NCBI RefSeq assembly: GCF_015169395.1
Contig: NZ_CP063458.1
Coordinates: forward strand, 2,976,001-3,040,000
Source of the DNA: Humisphaera borealis
GTDB taxonomy: Bacteria > Planctomycetota > Phycisphaerae > Tepidisphaerales > Tepidisphaeraceae
Length of the DNA stretch: 64,000 bases
Direction: 5' to 3'
The notes under the pieces were generated by a model that saw only the letters and a program-made list of their open reading frames with translations, was not told the DNA's origin and ran no database searches. Shown here piece by piece: positions 25,192 to 35,407 of the stretch. How positions within the stretch are numbered: position 1 is the stretch's first letter; every line of letters begins with the position of its first letter. The translations under genes and the position numbers were made by a program.

Positions 25192-25396
25192 TCCATACTG
25201 CGTCTGTACCCTCGTTGTCGTAGACGACTGCAAATAGTGCCCAGCCTCGATTCTTCGTGGACTGGCCACGGCCCCCCTAGGTAAGATGACTCCCTAAACA
25301 CCGAGGCGTCGGTTGGGTAGCTGTAGGTCGCGGCCGTCACATCTGGTGTTACTGGGTCGCCATTCAACTCGCTGTCGGGTTTCCAGGAGGTTTCAG

Positions 25397-28300
25397 ATGC
25401 GCTCAGGCGGCATCCAAGCTAGGTCGGCGCTTTACTGCGCCTGCAGTCTTCTGGCCATTTCGGCGCTGGTCGCCGCGTTCGCGACTAATCCGGCGTCCGG
25501 GCAGGCAACGCCCGCCAAGCCCGCGGTACCGGCCGCCCCGGCCGCCAAGCCCGCCACCCGGCCGGTTGCCAAAACGGTCGCACCGCCGACGGTCGAAAGC
25601 GCTGTCGCGGCCCTGATCGCCGAGGCCAACGAGCGATTCGTCCCCGACACCAAGCTTCAGATCACCCTCGTCCGCCCGCACCGGGCAGTCGCGCTCCTGC
25701 CCCTTTCCGATGCCGCAAAGGTGCTGTCGGCGATGAAGCAGAAGCTGACCGGCGACGCGCTGAAGGATGTTTACATCCGCTATCACCTGATGGACGTGGT
25801 GAACCGGGCGCTGCTGACGGCACCGGAGCCGTTCACCGCCGAGCTTCTGGCACTGGCGCCGATGATCCCCGACGACATCGAGATCGAACTGAAGGAGTGG
25901 TATGCGTATGACCCTCCCGAAGTCGGCAAGCGGTACCGGCAGTTGATCGATTCGTGCGCGCTGAGCATCGGCTTTCCGCCGTTCAAACGCCGGGTCGATG
26001 CGCCGGAATCATTCCAGTACATGGATGGGGTCACGCGGAAGAAGGCCGAGGCAATGTACGCGGAGGCCAAGACGCTCGAAGGCAAGTTCAAAAGCACGAT
26101 GAGCCAGGAGAACCATGTATACAACTACAAGGTCATCTGGATGAACTGGCTCGTCCGGCAGTACCGGGGCGAACTGCTCTACGCGATGGTGGCCCAGGGG
26201 GACAAGAACGCGCTCAACCTGATCACCGACGCGGTCTCCGACGCCGCCAGCCGAAACCCGATCCGCGCCGCCGACCTGATCTCGTTCCTGAACGCCGCCT
26301 ACTTCAACGGCTTCATGGGCAAGTATGACGACGCCGAGCTGAAGCGCGTCGCGGCCAAGCTGCGATCGGCGGCGGCCGCCAGCGAACGCGCCGCCCGCGA
26401 CGCCGCCGCCAAGGGGCAAACGCTCAAAGGCTTCCGCTCGCCCGGCCAGGGCCCGACCATGAGCACCGGCTGGATCAACGGCGGCGGCAAATGGCGGCAG
26501 GTTCCCGAAGCGCTTTTCACCATCGTCTACGGCATCGAGAATAACCGCGTTCCCAAGCCCATTGCCGCCGACAAGATGGATAGGCCCGAAGTGGCCGGCC
26601 TGCTACCGGCGGACAAGCAGGCGGCGAACTGGGAACCGGCATCGGGCCGGCACCGGGCCGAGCCGGCGTCGCGGCCGAGCACAACGCAGCCGGTCATGCC
26701 GCAGGACGTCACACTCGAGCTGATCGACGCAGCCGTCGCCCGCGCCATCCCGGCGTTGGAACGTTTCCGCCAGCCCGATGTCGACCTCAACTGGTGCTCG
26801 TACATCGCCAAGCGCCTGCCGAGCAACTACTGGTATTCCGACTTCACCTTGCCCGGCCAGGCCGCGCTGACGAGCTGGGCGATGCTCAGTTGCAACGAGC
26901 CTTTCAAGGAATCCTGGTTCCAGCGGCGCATCGGTTGGGTGCAGTGCTATGACAGCCCCAACACCTACGACCGCGCCATGCGGCTGATGTTCCTGTCGAA
27001 CCTGCGCTACCAGGGCATGGACCCCTGGCTCAAGCGCGATGCCGCCTGGCTCATCGACACCATGACCGGCCAGGGAAACTGGGAAGCCCGCAACGTCGGC
27101 GTCCGCTCGAATGACTACGGCGACAACGCCAACGGCCAGTACGCCGTCCTGGGCCTCTGGGCCGCCGATCAGGCCGGAATCGACATCCCCATGACCACCT
27201 GGCAGAAGGTGGACAACTACTGGCGACTGGCCCAGCGACCGGCCGGCGCTCCTGAAGAAGGCGCCTGGATGGTCGTCAGCACCTCGGCACTTCAGAAAGG
27301 CGCCAACCTCAACGCGTTCGCCAACCGTGTCTCGGCCCCGATGACCGCCGGCGGCGTGTTGTCGCTGCACATCGCCGAGATGTTCCTCTACGGCCCCAAG
27401 CGGGTGGATGTCGGCCAGACGTTGTCTCCGCAGTTGCTCGCGGGCATCGACTGGCTCGACCGACACTTCAGCCTCGACGAACTCGACGGCGACCAGGACT
27501 TTTACTACTACATGTGGACGATCCAGAACGTCGGCCAGGCGACGGGGTTCCGCACGTTTAACAACATCGACTGGTTCCGCGAGGTCACCGCACGCCTGCT
27601 CAGCGCCCAGCAGCCCGACGGCACCTGGAAAGGCCCCAAGGGGCAGCACGTTTCGACCAGTTTCGCGTTGCTGTACCTGTCGCGCGCCCGCGGCCCGCTG
27701 GCGATCTGCAAGGTGCGGTTCGACCCCACCGCCGGCATCACACCCGGCAAGACCGAAGCGAAGAAAAAGCTCACCGCCAAGGACCTAGCCAAGGTCAACG
27801 CCTGGAACAACCGTCCGAACGACCTCTACAACTTCGTCCAGGACATCAGCCGGCAGCTCGAAGTGCCGACCAATTGGCAGATCGCCGACCTCGACCAGTC
27901 GGTCTATGAACTGATCGAAAGCCCGGTGCTGTACCTGGCAACCGACAAGGCGTTCAAGTTGCCGGCCGACCAGATCAAGCGTCTTCAGGAGTACGTGGAC
28001 GCCGGCGGCACGCTGGTCTGCGCGCCCGAAGGCCGCAACCTCACCGCCGCCGTCGGATCGATGAAGGCGCTTGCGGCGGCAATCGTTCCCGGCGTCGAAC
28101 CTAAGCGGGTCACGGACAACAACCACCCCTACTTCTCGCTCAACGGCAAGATCAAGACCCCGACACCCACGAATATCTACGGCACGGCGACCCGGCCGAA
28201 GGTGGTCGTCGTCGAACGCGATCTCAGCCACGACCTGCAGGCCAACAGCACCAAGGAGCGCGACGCTTTCACCTTCCTGATGAACGTCTACCTCTACGCC

Positions 28301-29464
28301 GCCGGCAAAGACCCCGCCCGCCCGCGGATCGTCACCAACTATCTGACGCAGAAGAACGCGGCGCCGAAAACGAAGATCCCCGTCGCCCGAATCAAGACCG
28401 GCGAACCCGAGGCCGAGGCGATCACCATGTCGCAGCTCAAGGCATTCCTGGCGAACAAGAACGATGTCGATCTGGATGTCGCCGACATGCTGCCCGAGGC
28501 GATCGTCGGCACCTCGGTCAAGGTTGCCTTCCTGACCGTGACCGCCAACACCACGCTCACCACCGAGCAAGGCGAAGCCTTGCGCAAGTGGGTGGACGCG
28601 GGTGGAACGCTCTGGGTCGACGCGCTGGCCGGCAGCTCCGCGGCACTCGACCGCATGGAAACCGTGCTGGCCGGGCTGAAGGTGACGTCGAGCGACCTTA
28701 AGCCGATGGCCGAAAACGCGATCGTGACCGGGGAAGGGCTCTATCGCGGGTACGACGCCGCCGACGGCAAGCCGCTCCGCCTGTTCCGGAACGAGCGCAA
28801 TGACCGCATCACGCTGAATGCACTCTTCATCGGCGGCGAACCGCCGAAGTCAGACAATGTCGCGGCCGATGCGGCAGTCACCGCATCGCCGGATGCCCCG
28901 GCGACGCCCGCCACTTCACCCGCGGCAGCACCGGCAACACCAGCAGTACCGGCGACCAAGCCGGCGACGGCACCCGCCGCGCCGGTCGCCGTCGCACCTG
29001 TCGCGCCGAAGGCTTCGGCCCCGGCCGAACCGACGGCGGAACCGGAACCGGGTCCGGCGGTGGCGGCCAAGTGGCTTGCGGGCGAGCCGGCGGCCCCGGC
29101 CACCAAGCCGGCCGTCAAGCCGGCACCGGCGACAAAGCCCGTAGTCGCTGTCGCCACCACGAAGCCCGCGACGAACCCAGCGGCGACAAAGCCGGTCGTC
29201 GTCGTACCCCCCGCACCGCCGCCTGCCCGGCCGGCGATCATCGTCTGCCGCGGCGACATCATGACCGGTGTCGCCGGCATGAATCACTGGGGCATCGCCG
29301 GCTACACCCCGGCGACGGCGCGGGAACTGGTGGCGAACACCGTGATCCAGTTCGTCCCCCCGCCGCCCAAACCCGCGGCGACCATGCCCGCCACGGCACC
29401 GGCTACCAAGCCGATCGCCCGGCCGACAACCAAGCCCGCAGCCCCCACGGCGGCGGCGAAGTGA
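25397..29464 (+). CDS. Large exported alpha-toroid/DUF4159 domain protein
   Basis: 1355 residues from ATG 25397 with an ideal CAGGAGG nine bases upstream. A signal peptide (SALYCACSLLAISALVAAFATNPASG) precedes a prenyltransferase/terpene-cyclase-like toroid (repeats such as GNWEARNVGVRSNDYGDNANGQYAVLGLWAA and PDGTWKGPKGQHVSTSFALLYLSRA). Next is a DUF4159-type region (WQIADLDQSVYELIESPVLYLATDK, LQEYVDAGGTLVCAPEGR, NSTKERDAFTFLMNVYLYA). A second, related domain (LRKWVDAGGTLWVDALAG) leads to a 250-residue Ala/Pro/Thr/Lys-rich tail. These proteins are widespread in planctomycetes and of unknown function; the glutamine-amidotransferase-like DAGG fold lacks an obvious catalytic Cys. Confidence 0.85.
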   Translation: MRSGGIQARSALYCACSLLAISALVAAFATNPASGQATPAKPAVPAAPAAKPATRPVAKTVAPPTVESAVAALIAEANERFVPDTKLQITLVRPHRAVALLPLSDAAKVLSAMKQKLTGDALKDVYIRYHLMDVVNRALLTAPEPFTAELLALAPMIPDDIEIELKEWYAYDPPEVGKRYRQLIDSCALSIGFPPFKRRVDAPESFQYMDGVTRKKAEAMYAEAKTLEGKFKSTMSQENHVYNYKVIWMNWLVRQYRGELLYAMVAQGDKNALNLITDAVSDAASRNPIRAADLISFLNAAYFNGFMGKYDDAELKRVAAKLRSAAAASERAARDAAAKGQTLKGFRSPGQGPTMSTGWINGGGKWRQVPEALFTIVYGIENNRVPKPIAADKMDRPEVAGLLPADKQAANWEPASGRHRAEPASRPSTTQPVMPQDVTLELIDAAVARAIPALERFRQPDVDLNWCSYIAKRLPSNYWYSDFTLPGQAALTSWAMLSCNEPFKESWFQRRIGWVQCYDSPNTYDRAMRLMFLSNLRYQGMDPWLKRDAAWLIDTMTGQGNWEARNVGVRSNDYGDNANGQYAVLGLWAADQAGIDIPMTTWQKVDNYWRLAQRPAGAPEEGAWMVVSTSALQKGANLNAFANRVSAPMTAGGVLSLHIAEMFLYGPKRVDVGQTLSPQLLAGIDWLDRHFSLDELDGDQDFYYYMWTIQNVGQATGFRTFNNIDWFREVTARLLSAQQPDGTWKGPKGQHVSTSFALLYLSRARGPLAICKVRFDPTAGITPGKTEAKKKLTAKDLAKVNAWNNRPNDLYNFVQDISRQLEVPTNWQIADLDQSVYELIESPVLYLATDKAFKLPADQIKRLQEYVDAGGTLVCAPEGRNLTAAVGSMKALAAAIVPGVEPKRVTDNNHPYFSLNGKIKTPTPTNIYGTATRPKVVVVERDLSHDLQANSTKERDAFTFLMNVYLYAAGKDPARPRIVTNYLTQKNAAPKTKIPVARIKTGEPEAEAITMSQLKAFLANKNDVDLDVADMLPEAIVGTSVKVAFLTVTANTTLTTEQGEALRKWVDAGGTLWVDALAGSSAALDRMETVLAGLKVTSSDLKPMAENAIVTGEGLYRGYDAADGKPLRLFRNERNDRITLNALFIGGEPPKSDNVAADAAVTASPDAPATPATSPAAAPATPAVPATKPATAPAAPVAVAPVAPKASAPAEPTAEPEPGPAVAAKWLAGEPAAPATKPAVKPAPATKPVVAVATTKPATNPAATKPVVVVPPAPPPARPAIIVCRGDIMTGVAGMNHWGIAGYTPATARELVANTVIQFVPPPPKPAATMPATAPATKPIARPTTKPAAPTAAAK

Positions 29465-29508
29465 GACAAAACGCCTTCCTCCGGTTCTCCGGAGGACGGG
29501 GATATTCC

Positions 29509-31533
29509 ATGACCACCCTTCTACGACGACTGTTTGTTGCCGTCCTGCTCGTCCGCGCCACCACCCCCGCGTCCGCCGCCGATGCAACGCGCGTCATCGA
29601 GGCCGACCTTCTCGTCGTCGGCGGGAATGAATCCGCCGTCGCGGCGGCGGTGCAGGCGTCGCGGCTGGGGGTGAAGAAGGTCGTGCTGGTCAATGACATC
29701 GACTGGCTCGGCGGACAATTCAGCGCCGAAGGCGTGGGCAATGTTGACGAGTGGACCACCGTCAACGGCAAACGCGTCGACTTCCCCCGTTCCGGCCTGT
29801 TTCTCGAAGTCGTCCAAGCGATCCAGAAGTTCAACCGCGACACCTACGGCACCGCCGAGCCGGCCAACAGCTTCTGTGCCCGCCTGACAATCGAACCGGC
29901 CGCTGCCGCCAAAATCTTCGACGCACTGGTTGAACCCGAAATCAAATCCGGCCGACTGCGCATCGAGCGCGGCTACACGCCCGTCGCCACCGGGCTCGAA
30001 GGCAGCCGTCTGGCCAGCGTTACATTTGCCCGGGGCGAGCAGAAGCTTCAAGTGACGGCCCGGCTGACCATCGACGCCAGCGACTGGGGCGACGTCATCC
30101 GCCTGAGCGGCGCGAAGTACAGTGCCGGACCCGACCCCAGGTCGCGATTCAACGAGCCGAGTGCGCCGACGACGATCGATGAATCGAACCGGCGGGAAAT
30201 GAACCCGCTGACCTACTGCGTCGTCGTGCGCGGCAAAGGCGATCAGGACGATCCGTCGCAGATCGTTCCGAAGCCGCCGGGTTTTGATGTTCGGCGGTAC
30301 TTCGGCGTCAGCCGGGAAACAAAAGCCCAGTTCACCGGTGTGGGCTGGCCGAAGAAGACCTTGTTCATGAACGTGCCGGCCTTTGCCGACACGAAGCACG
30401 AGGCCGGGCCCTACTCGCCGCCGGTCAACGTCTACACCCATCGCCGCGTCGTTGATGCCGTCCATCGCGGCCTGCCGTATGCCAGGGAATGCCTCTTCTT
30501 CAATTGGCCGGTGCAGGACTATCCGCTGGACGTCTGGCCGAAACCGGTCTGTGACCTGCTGGAGGCAACGGAAAAGGGCGCTTCGCTGAAGAACATCGTC
30601 GACCTGAGCCCAAGCCAGCGGCAGATCGTGTTCGAAGACGCCAAGCGGCACGCGCTGGGAATGCTGCACCACCTGCAGACGATCGAGCCGCGTTTCGCGA
30701 GGCTGAAGTTGACCGATGAATTCGGGACGCCGGACCGGCTCCCGCCCAAGCCCTACATCCGCGAGGGGCTGCGTCTTGAAGCGATGACGATGCTCCGCGA
30801 GCAGGATCTTCGAACGCCGCACGAGGAGCCGCGCTGGGCGAAGTTCATGCCCGCCGACGGCGTCTTCGGCTTTCAGTTCAACATCGACTTCCACCCGACC
30901 CGCCGACAGTTCCTGAACGACGACGCCGCCGGGCCCTGGGCGACCATCCACACCGCGACCCGCAACTGGAGCACACACACCGACCGCGGCGTTTTCCCGC
31001 TGCGCGGGCTTATACCCGTCGAACGCGACGGCCTGCTCGGTGCCTCCAAGAACATCGGATACAGCAGCATCGTCAGCAGCGCCCTGCGGCTGCACGGGCA
31101 GATGATGCTCTGCGGCCAGGCCAGTGGAGCCGTCGCCTCGCTCTGCCTGGCGGAAAACATCCAACCGCGGCAGCTCTCCGCCGACGGCAAAATGGTACGA
31201 CGGCTTCAAAAGTCCCTCGCGGACGGATCGAAACACCCGGGCGTCCTCCTCTGGCCGTACCACGACCTGCCCGTCGGTGATCCCGCCTTCGAATCGGCGA
31301 CACTTCTCACGCAGTCCGGAATCTGGGAGGCCGACCCCGACAGCGTGATGTTCTCGCCCAACCAACCCATCACCGACGACGCCTGGAAAGCCGCGACGGA
31401 CCGCGCCAAGGCCTACTTGAAGGTGAAAGAGTTCCCCGCCCGCCCGGCAAGCCGTGGCGAAGCCGTTCGGGCGATCTTCTCGGCGATCGATTTTGAAGCG
31501 ATTCCCCTCAGGAAGGACAAACGGCCGGAGTGA
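29509..31533 (+). CDS. Secreted FAD-dependent oxidoreductase
   Basis: 674 residues from ATG 29509, where a signal peptide begins (MTTLLRRLFVAVLLVRATTPASA). The Rossmann dinucleotide motif is EADLLVVGGNESAVAAAVQASRLG, followed by VNDIDWLGGQFSAEGVG. The substrate/FAD region has TIDASDWGDVIRLSGAKYSAGPDPRSRFNEPSAP, and a late segment YSSIVSSALRLHGQMMLCGQASGAVASL is a typical FAD-closing helix. It belongs to the PF12831-type FAD oxidoreductases common in planctomycetes. A substrate cannot be assigned. It lies 44 bases after the DUF4159 gene, probably in one operon. A hairpin follows its stop. Confidence 0.87.
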   Translation: MTTLLRRLFVAVLLVRATTPASAADATRVIEADLLVVGGNESAVAAAVQASRLGVKKVVLVNDIDWLGGQFSAEGVGNVDEWTTVNGKRVDFPRSGLFLEVVQAIQKFNRDTYGTAEPANSFCARLTIEPAAAAKIFDALVEPEIKSGRLRIERGYTPVATGLEGSRLASVTFARGEQKLQVTARLTIDASDWGDVIRLSGAKYSAGPDPRSRFNEPSAPTTIDESNRREMNPLTYCVVVRGKGDQDDPSQIVPKPPGFDVRRYFGVSRETKAQFTGVGWPKKTLFMNVPAFADTKHEAGPYSPPVNVYTHRRVVDAVHRGLPYARECLFFNWPVQDYPLDVWPKPVCDLLEATEKGASLKNIVDLSPSQRQIVFEDAKRHALGMLHHLQTIEPRFARLKLTDEFGTPDRLPPKPYIREGLRLEAMTMLREQDLRTPHEEPRWAKFMPADGVFGFQFNIDFHPTRRQFLNDDAAGPWATIHTATRNWSTHTDRGVFPLRGLIPVERDGLLGASKNIGYSSIVSSALRLHGQMMLCGQASGAVASLCLAENIQPRQLSADGKMVRRLQKSLADGSKHPGVLLWPYHDLPVGDPAFESATLLTQSGIWEADPDSVMFSPNQPITDDAWKAATDRAKAYLKVKEFPARPASRGEAVRAIFSAIDFEAIPLRKDKRPE

Positions 31534-31550
31534 TTCGGGACAGGCGATGC

Positions 31551-31584
31551 AGGTGCCACGGGTCGCGGTACTCCGAGACCCGTG
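31551..31584. repeat. Single-arm hairpin of the GGTGCCACGGGTC family
   Basis: CACGGGTC (31557-31564) pairs with GACCCGTG (31577-31584). The sequence is one arm of the element seen complete at 54695-54782. It lies 17 bases after the oxidoreductase stop and may act as a terminator, though no T-run follows. Confidence 0.8.
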
Positions 31585-31645
31585 CGGCGCATGGCTCCAA
31601 CCGGCATGGATCACCGGCGTACCGGCGACCTGATAGCACCAGGCA

Positions 31646-32869
31646 TTACTCCTTTGCCTTCAACCGCTCGCGGATGATGTCCCACGCCGCCGGCGGTTGC
31701 CCGCACGCCAGGCCCGTGTGGTCGGCGGTGACGACGACAAAGTCGGCCACCCCATCCAGCTTGGCGCTCTCGATCGTCACCGGCCCGTCGCACTCGGCCG
31801 CGGTCTTATGAAGCTCTTCGGCCTTGGCGACCAGGCTCTGCTGCGCCTGTCGCAATCCCCAGACGTTCTTCGGCATCCAGTCGGCCGTGCAGGCCACCCA
31901 GTCAGCGCCGACTTCCCGCACCGCGCTGCGGTTGCCCGCGACGATGGTGTACTGAACCCCCTTGCGCCTCGGCTGCGCGTTCAGCGACGTCAGCAGCGCC
32001 GATCCCGGCTGCAGATCGGTTGCCGCTTCTCCGTTGCCGTCCTCAGTGAGCTTCGACCAGGTCCAGTTGCCGTCGCGCTGGCACACCTTGTACTGCGAGT
32101 TCCATTCGGTCGCCCAGCGCCAGCCGGTCCAGGTGGAACCGTGGTTCGGCGTGCCGAGCATGATCAGTCGCTCCACTCCGCCGCGATAGCCGACGCCCTC
32201 GACATAGTGACGGGCAACCAGACCGCCCATGCTGTGCGCGATGATCGACACCGGTTTGGCGGCCGGGTACTGCATGCGCCAGTCGGCCAGACCGTCGGCA
32301 AGCAGCATCCCCGACTCGGCGATCGGCCCGTCATCGGGATAGGCAAAAGAACCGACCTGATAGCCTTCCTGTTGCAGCAGTTTGACCATCGTCCCCCACA
32401 TGTGATTGTCGCTGTCCAGACCGTGGATGAGGACGACCAGTGGCTTGGCCGGGTCGTACTGCGCCGGGATAAGCAGGCCATGACGGTCGCTCTTGGGCGT
32501 CGCGGCGTTACCGGTGAGCAAGAGCCTCGTCGTTCGACGCATCGCCCAGGCATCGCCGGGAATGGCGGATCGGTCAACGCGAACACACAGTGCCCCGCCT
32601 TCGACAACCGCGCGGCAACCGGGTGCCAGGGCATCGGTCAGTTGACGGCAGAACCGGGTCGCGTTGTCGCCCCGGAGATCGATCGTGCTGAACGGTAACG
32701 GGATCGCCGGGGCACCCAGGTCTTTTCCGAGCGTGCTGACCAGCTGCTCGACCGACACCTGTCCGTCGTTCAGCGGAATGACCCGCTCCTTCACTTCCGC
32801 GCGCGCCGGCAATGCCAGCGATCCACACGACAGTACACCCAGTACGACAGATTTCAGAAGACGCTTCAT
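31646..32869 (-). CDS. Exported lipase-like alpha/beta hydrolase
   Basis: 407 residues from ATG 32869, which starts a signal peptide (MKRLLKSVVLGVLSCGSLALPARA) and has AAGG 12 bases upstream. A short N-terminal domain (residues 25-125) precedes the hydrolase core: PLVVLIHGLDSDNHMWGTMV (oxyanion loop), SIIAHSMGGLVARHYVEG (nucleophilic Ser in AHSMGG), LIMLGTPNHGSTW and a C-terminal VVTADHTGLACGQPPAAW with the catalytic His. This is the lipase/acyl-transferase pattern. Likely substrates are esters or lipids outside the cytoplasm; none is indicated by neighbours. Confidence 0.88.
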   Translation of the reverse strand: MKRLLKSVVLGVLSCGSLALPARAEVKERVIPLNDGQVSVEQLVSTLGKDLGAPAIPLPFSTIDLRGDNATRFCRQLTDALAPGCRAVVEGGALCVRVDRSAIPGDAWAMRRTTRLLLTGNAATPKSDRHGLLIPAQYDPAKPLVVLIHGLDSDNHMWGTMVKLLQQEGYQVGSFAYPDDGPIAESGMLLADGLADWRMQYPAAKPVSIIAHSMGGLVARHYVEGVGYRGGVERLIMLGTPNHGSTWTGWRWATEWNSQYKVCQRDGNWTWSKLTEDGNGEAATDLQPGSALLTSLNAQPRRKGVQYTIVAGNRSAVREVGADWVACTADWMPKNVWGLRQAQQSLVAKAEELHKTAAECDGPVTIESAKLDGVADFVVVTADHTGLACGQPPAAWDIIRERLKAKE

Positions 32870-33022
32870 ACAACGCACCTTCCCTGACTGACATCGGATT
32901 GCGGCCATCGTTGGTCACGGCGCAAGATCGCCACGGGCGGCAATGCTCGCCGCCCGTGGCGCTTCGTTGGTTGCATTCATCGGCACACGACCTGTGCCGG
33001 CTCAACTTCGTTCGCGTGCTGC

Positions 33023-33577
33023 TTACTTCGCAGCCAGCGCCTTCTCGACGGCGGCGTCGATGTTGGCATCGTTGCCGGAACCGACGAACACGTTGCTGAC
33101 CTTGCCGTCACGGCCGACAACAACCGTCGTCGGGATACCCTGCACGAGGTACGCGCCCATCGTCGCGCCCTGGGCGTCCATCGGGATGGTCAGGTTCTTC
33201 AGGCCCTTGCTGTCGATGAACTTCTCGACCGTCGGGGCCTTCTCGCGGGCGTTCACCGCGTAGACGACCAGGCCCTTTTCAGTCAGCGCCTTCTTGCCGG
33301 CCAGTTCGTTCACGTGCGGAAGCGACTTCACGCACGGGGGGCACCAGGTCGCCCAGAAGTCGATCAGCACAACCTTGCCCTTCTGATCCGACAGCTTGGC
33401 CGACTTGCCATCAACCGTCTTGAGATCGAAGTCGGGAGCGGCCTTGCCCACCAGACTCTTGGTGTCGTTCTCCGCCGCCGAAACGGACGAGGGGAGGAAC
33501 GAAGCCGTCACGCCGGCCGCAGCCACGAGGGCCAGGGTCGAACCGATAAAGCCACGACGAGAAAAGAATGAGGACAT
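33023..33577 (-). CDS. TlpA/ResA-like thiol-disulfide oxidoreductase
   Basis: 184 residues. The leader SRRGFIGSTLALVAAAGVTASFLPSSVSA has a twin-arginine start (SRRGF), so Tat export is possible. The thioredoxin fold is complete: VGKAAPDFDLKTVDGKSAKLSDQKGKVVLIDFWATWCPPCVKSLPHV with the WCPPC active site, then AQGATMGAYLVQGIPTTVVVGRDGKV with the cis-Pro. These periplasmic proteins reduce disulfides, often for cytochrome c maturation, but no such genes are adjacent. The start is supported by GGAGA eight bases upstream. Conserved redox motifs make the family assignment firm. Confidence 0.9.
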   Translation of the reverse strand: MSSFFSRRGFIGSTLALVAAAGVTASFLPSSVSAAENDTKSLVGKAAPDFDLKTVDGKSAKLSDQKGKVVLIDFWATWCPPCVKSLPHVNELAGKKALTEKGLVVYAVNAREKAPTVEKFIDSKGLKNLTIPMDAQGATMGAYLVQGIPTTVVVGRDGKVSNVFVGSGNDANIDAAVEKALAAK

Positions 33578-33912
33578 ATTGTCTCCGCGAGAGGTAAGTT
33601 GGCAGCGGCGAGTCCGCGGCCGAAAGTCCGGTGGGCGTAACCCAAGCCGAACGGCAATTATTCCGCCAGGTTCGCCTGTCGGGTAGTGAGCAAACTAAAG
33701 AATCCTATAAGTGCCAAAAGTCGCAACGGCGGCCCAAGCAACAATCGGAAATTAATCATTTTCCGTGGTTTGACGGCGTCTCTCCGCCGGTGCAAGACGG
33801 TCATCCTATAAGTGAAACGCCTTGCCCGCGGTTTAGTTGAACGGCATTGTGATGCGGGTTTCCAACCTGCACCCCCGCCGCACAAACGCGGTTGGTGCGT
33901 CGGCGAAGAGGG
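33578..33912. other. 335-bp intergenic region between the redoxin gene and the MgtC-like gene
   Basis: No gene is seen. The sequence ATCCTATAAGTG occurs twice (33712-33723 and 33803-33814), and a small hairpin GCGGGTTTCCAACCTGC is at about 33854-33870. The region is AT-richer than its surroundings around 33690-33770. It lies 5' of the redoxin gene and 3' of the MgtC-like gene, so the redoxin promoter must lie here. Confidence 0.6.
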
Positions 33913-35214
33913 TCACGCGCCGGCCAGCTTCATGAACCATTGCGACAGCCAGGCCGGCCAAAGCAGCAGGATGGCGATTCCCACCGCCGAGCTGATGCCG
34001 AACAGCAGTCCAACCCGCCAGGCCAGTACCCGGCTCCCCAAAAACAGCACCGCACCCGCCTTGAACGCCAGGTTCGACATCGCCGCGATCAGGATGACCC
34101 GCCAGCCGGTTTCCGTCGCGATCCGCCCTTCGTTGACCAGGCCGGCGGTCGAGAGGGTGATGGCGTCCATATCGGTCAGTCCCGAAAACACCGCAACGCC
34201 ATAAAGCGCCTGATCACCGAAGTAGTTTTTGGCCGCAGCGACCGCCAGCAGTACCGCCGCGTACAGCAATGCGAACAGCAACGCGGCTTTAAGCTCGGCG
34301 GGGTTGTTCGGTTCGGGCAGGTCCACCGGGTCGGCCCGATGCCGCCAGAAGAAGATCCCGGCGATACCGAGCATGACCAAGGCCAGTGTCGCCAGCGGCG
34401 GAGCGATCGCGGGCGCGACCTTCGGCGCGACGACGACGACTTCGCCGACGACGCGGAACATCGACACCGCCGACGCAATGATGATGACGAGTGTGGCGAG
34501 CCCGATGAGGCTGCCGGCACCGGGCGCGTTTCGGTCGGCATCGCGCGATCGACGTGCGTAGCTCACCGTGGTGGCGGTGCTTGAGATCAGCCCGCCGAGC
34601 AGGCCACCCAGCAGGGTTCCGGCCCTGCCACCGAACATCTTGAAGGCGACATAGCCACCCAGGCTGATCGCCACGATGAGCACGACGACGAGCCAAATCT
34701 GTTTTGGGTTCAGTACCGCCAGCGGGCCGTAGGTCCTGTCCGGAAGCACCGGCAGGACCACCAGCGCGATCAGCACGAAGCGCATGATGGCGGTGATATC
34801 GGTCGGGCCGATGCGCTTGACGAACGCGTGCAGCGGCTCTTTCCAGTGCAGCAGCAGCGCCGTGGCACCGCCGGCCACCACCCCCAGCGCGGTGTATCCG
34901 ACGGCGATGTAAGCGGCGATCGCAAAGACCGCCAGCCCGGCGACCTCGGTCGTCAGCCCCAGTTCCTTGTCGCTGAACCGGGCTTCGGTCCAGTGCCCCA
35001 CCGCCAGCAGCGCCGCCACGCCGATTGCGCCCGCCGCGATGACCCAGCCGCCGGCCACCGGCGACGTCAGCCCGCACACGGCACCGGCCAGCGCGATCAG
35101 GGCGAACGTGCGAATGCCGGCGGTTGCCGAGGCGGCGCGCTCGCGCTCGAGCCCGACGAGCAGGCCGAGTCCCAGTGCGATGCCGAGCTTGGTCAGCGCG
35201 GTGGAGAGTTCCAT
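33913..35214 (-). CDS. MgtC/SapB-DUF4010 family membrane protein
   Basis: 433 residues and about 12 membrane helices. The N-terminus LTKLGIALGLGLLVGLERERA is the MgtC/SapB signature (G-L-E-R-E-R). The second half is DUF4010: MRFVLIALVVLPVLPDRTYGPLAVLNPKQIWLVVVLIVAISLGGYVAFKMFG, then GLLGGLISSTATTVSYARRSR and YGVAVFSGLTDMDAITLSTAGL. The DUF4010 segment carries conserved polar residues within helices, suggesting small-ion or solute transport. Function of the family is not established. It is divergent from slyD. Confidence 0.9.
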   Translation of the reverse strand: MELSTALTKLGIALGLGLLVGLERERAASATAGIRTFALIALAGAVCGLTSPVAGGWVIAAGAIGVAALLAVGHWTEARFSDKELGLTTEVAGLAVFAIAAYIAVGYTALGVVAGGATALLLHWKEPLHAFVKRIGPTDITAIMRFVLIALVVLPVLPDRTYGPLAVLNPKQIWLVVVLIVAISLGGYVAFKMFGGRAGTLLGGLLGGLISSTATTVSYARRSRDADRNAPGAGSLIGLATLVIIIASAVSMFRVVGEVVVVAPKVAPAIAPPLATLALVMLGIAGIFFWRHRADPVDLPEPNNPAELKAALLFALLYAAVLLAVAAAKNYFGDQALYGVAVFSGLTDMDAITLSTAGLVNEGRIATETGWRVILIAAMSNLAFKAGAVLFLGSRVLAWRVGLLFGISSAVGIAILLLWPAWLSQWFMKLAGA

Positions 35215-35407
35215 GAATGCAACAAATGTACGCGATTCGGAGCGATCAGGTTTTCCGGCGGATCATGCCTGTTCGGACCCTCGGCACGCCGCTACATTAC
35301 CGCCGGATCGGTCAAACCCTGCACGGTTCGCAGGATTGACCGAAGAACCTGCGACCCGGTCGCGGGGCTCCCGTTTCGAAAACCACCCGGAAACACCGGA
35401 GAACGCC

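Noticed and set aside
29521-31614. Minus-strand open frame of about 700 codons
   Set aside because: Antisense to the FAD oxidoreductase gene, which has a signal peptide and Rossmann motif; no domain is visible in the antisense product.
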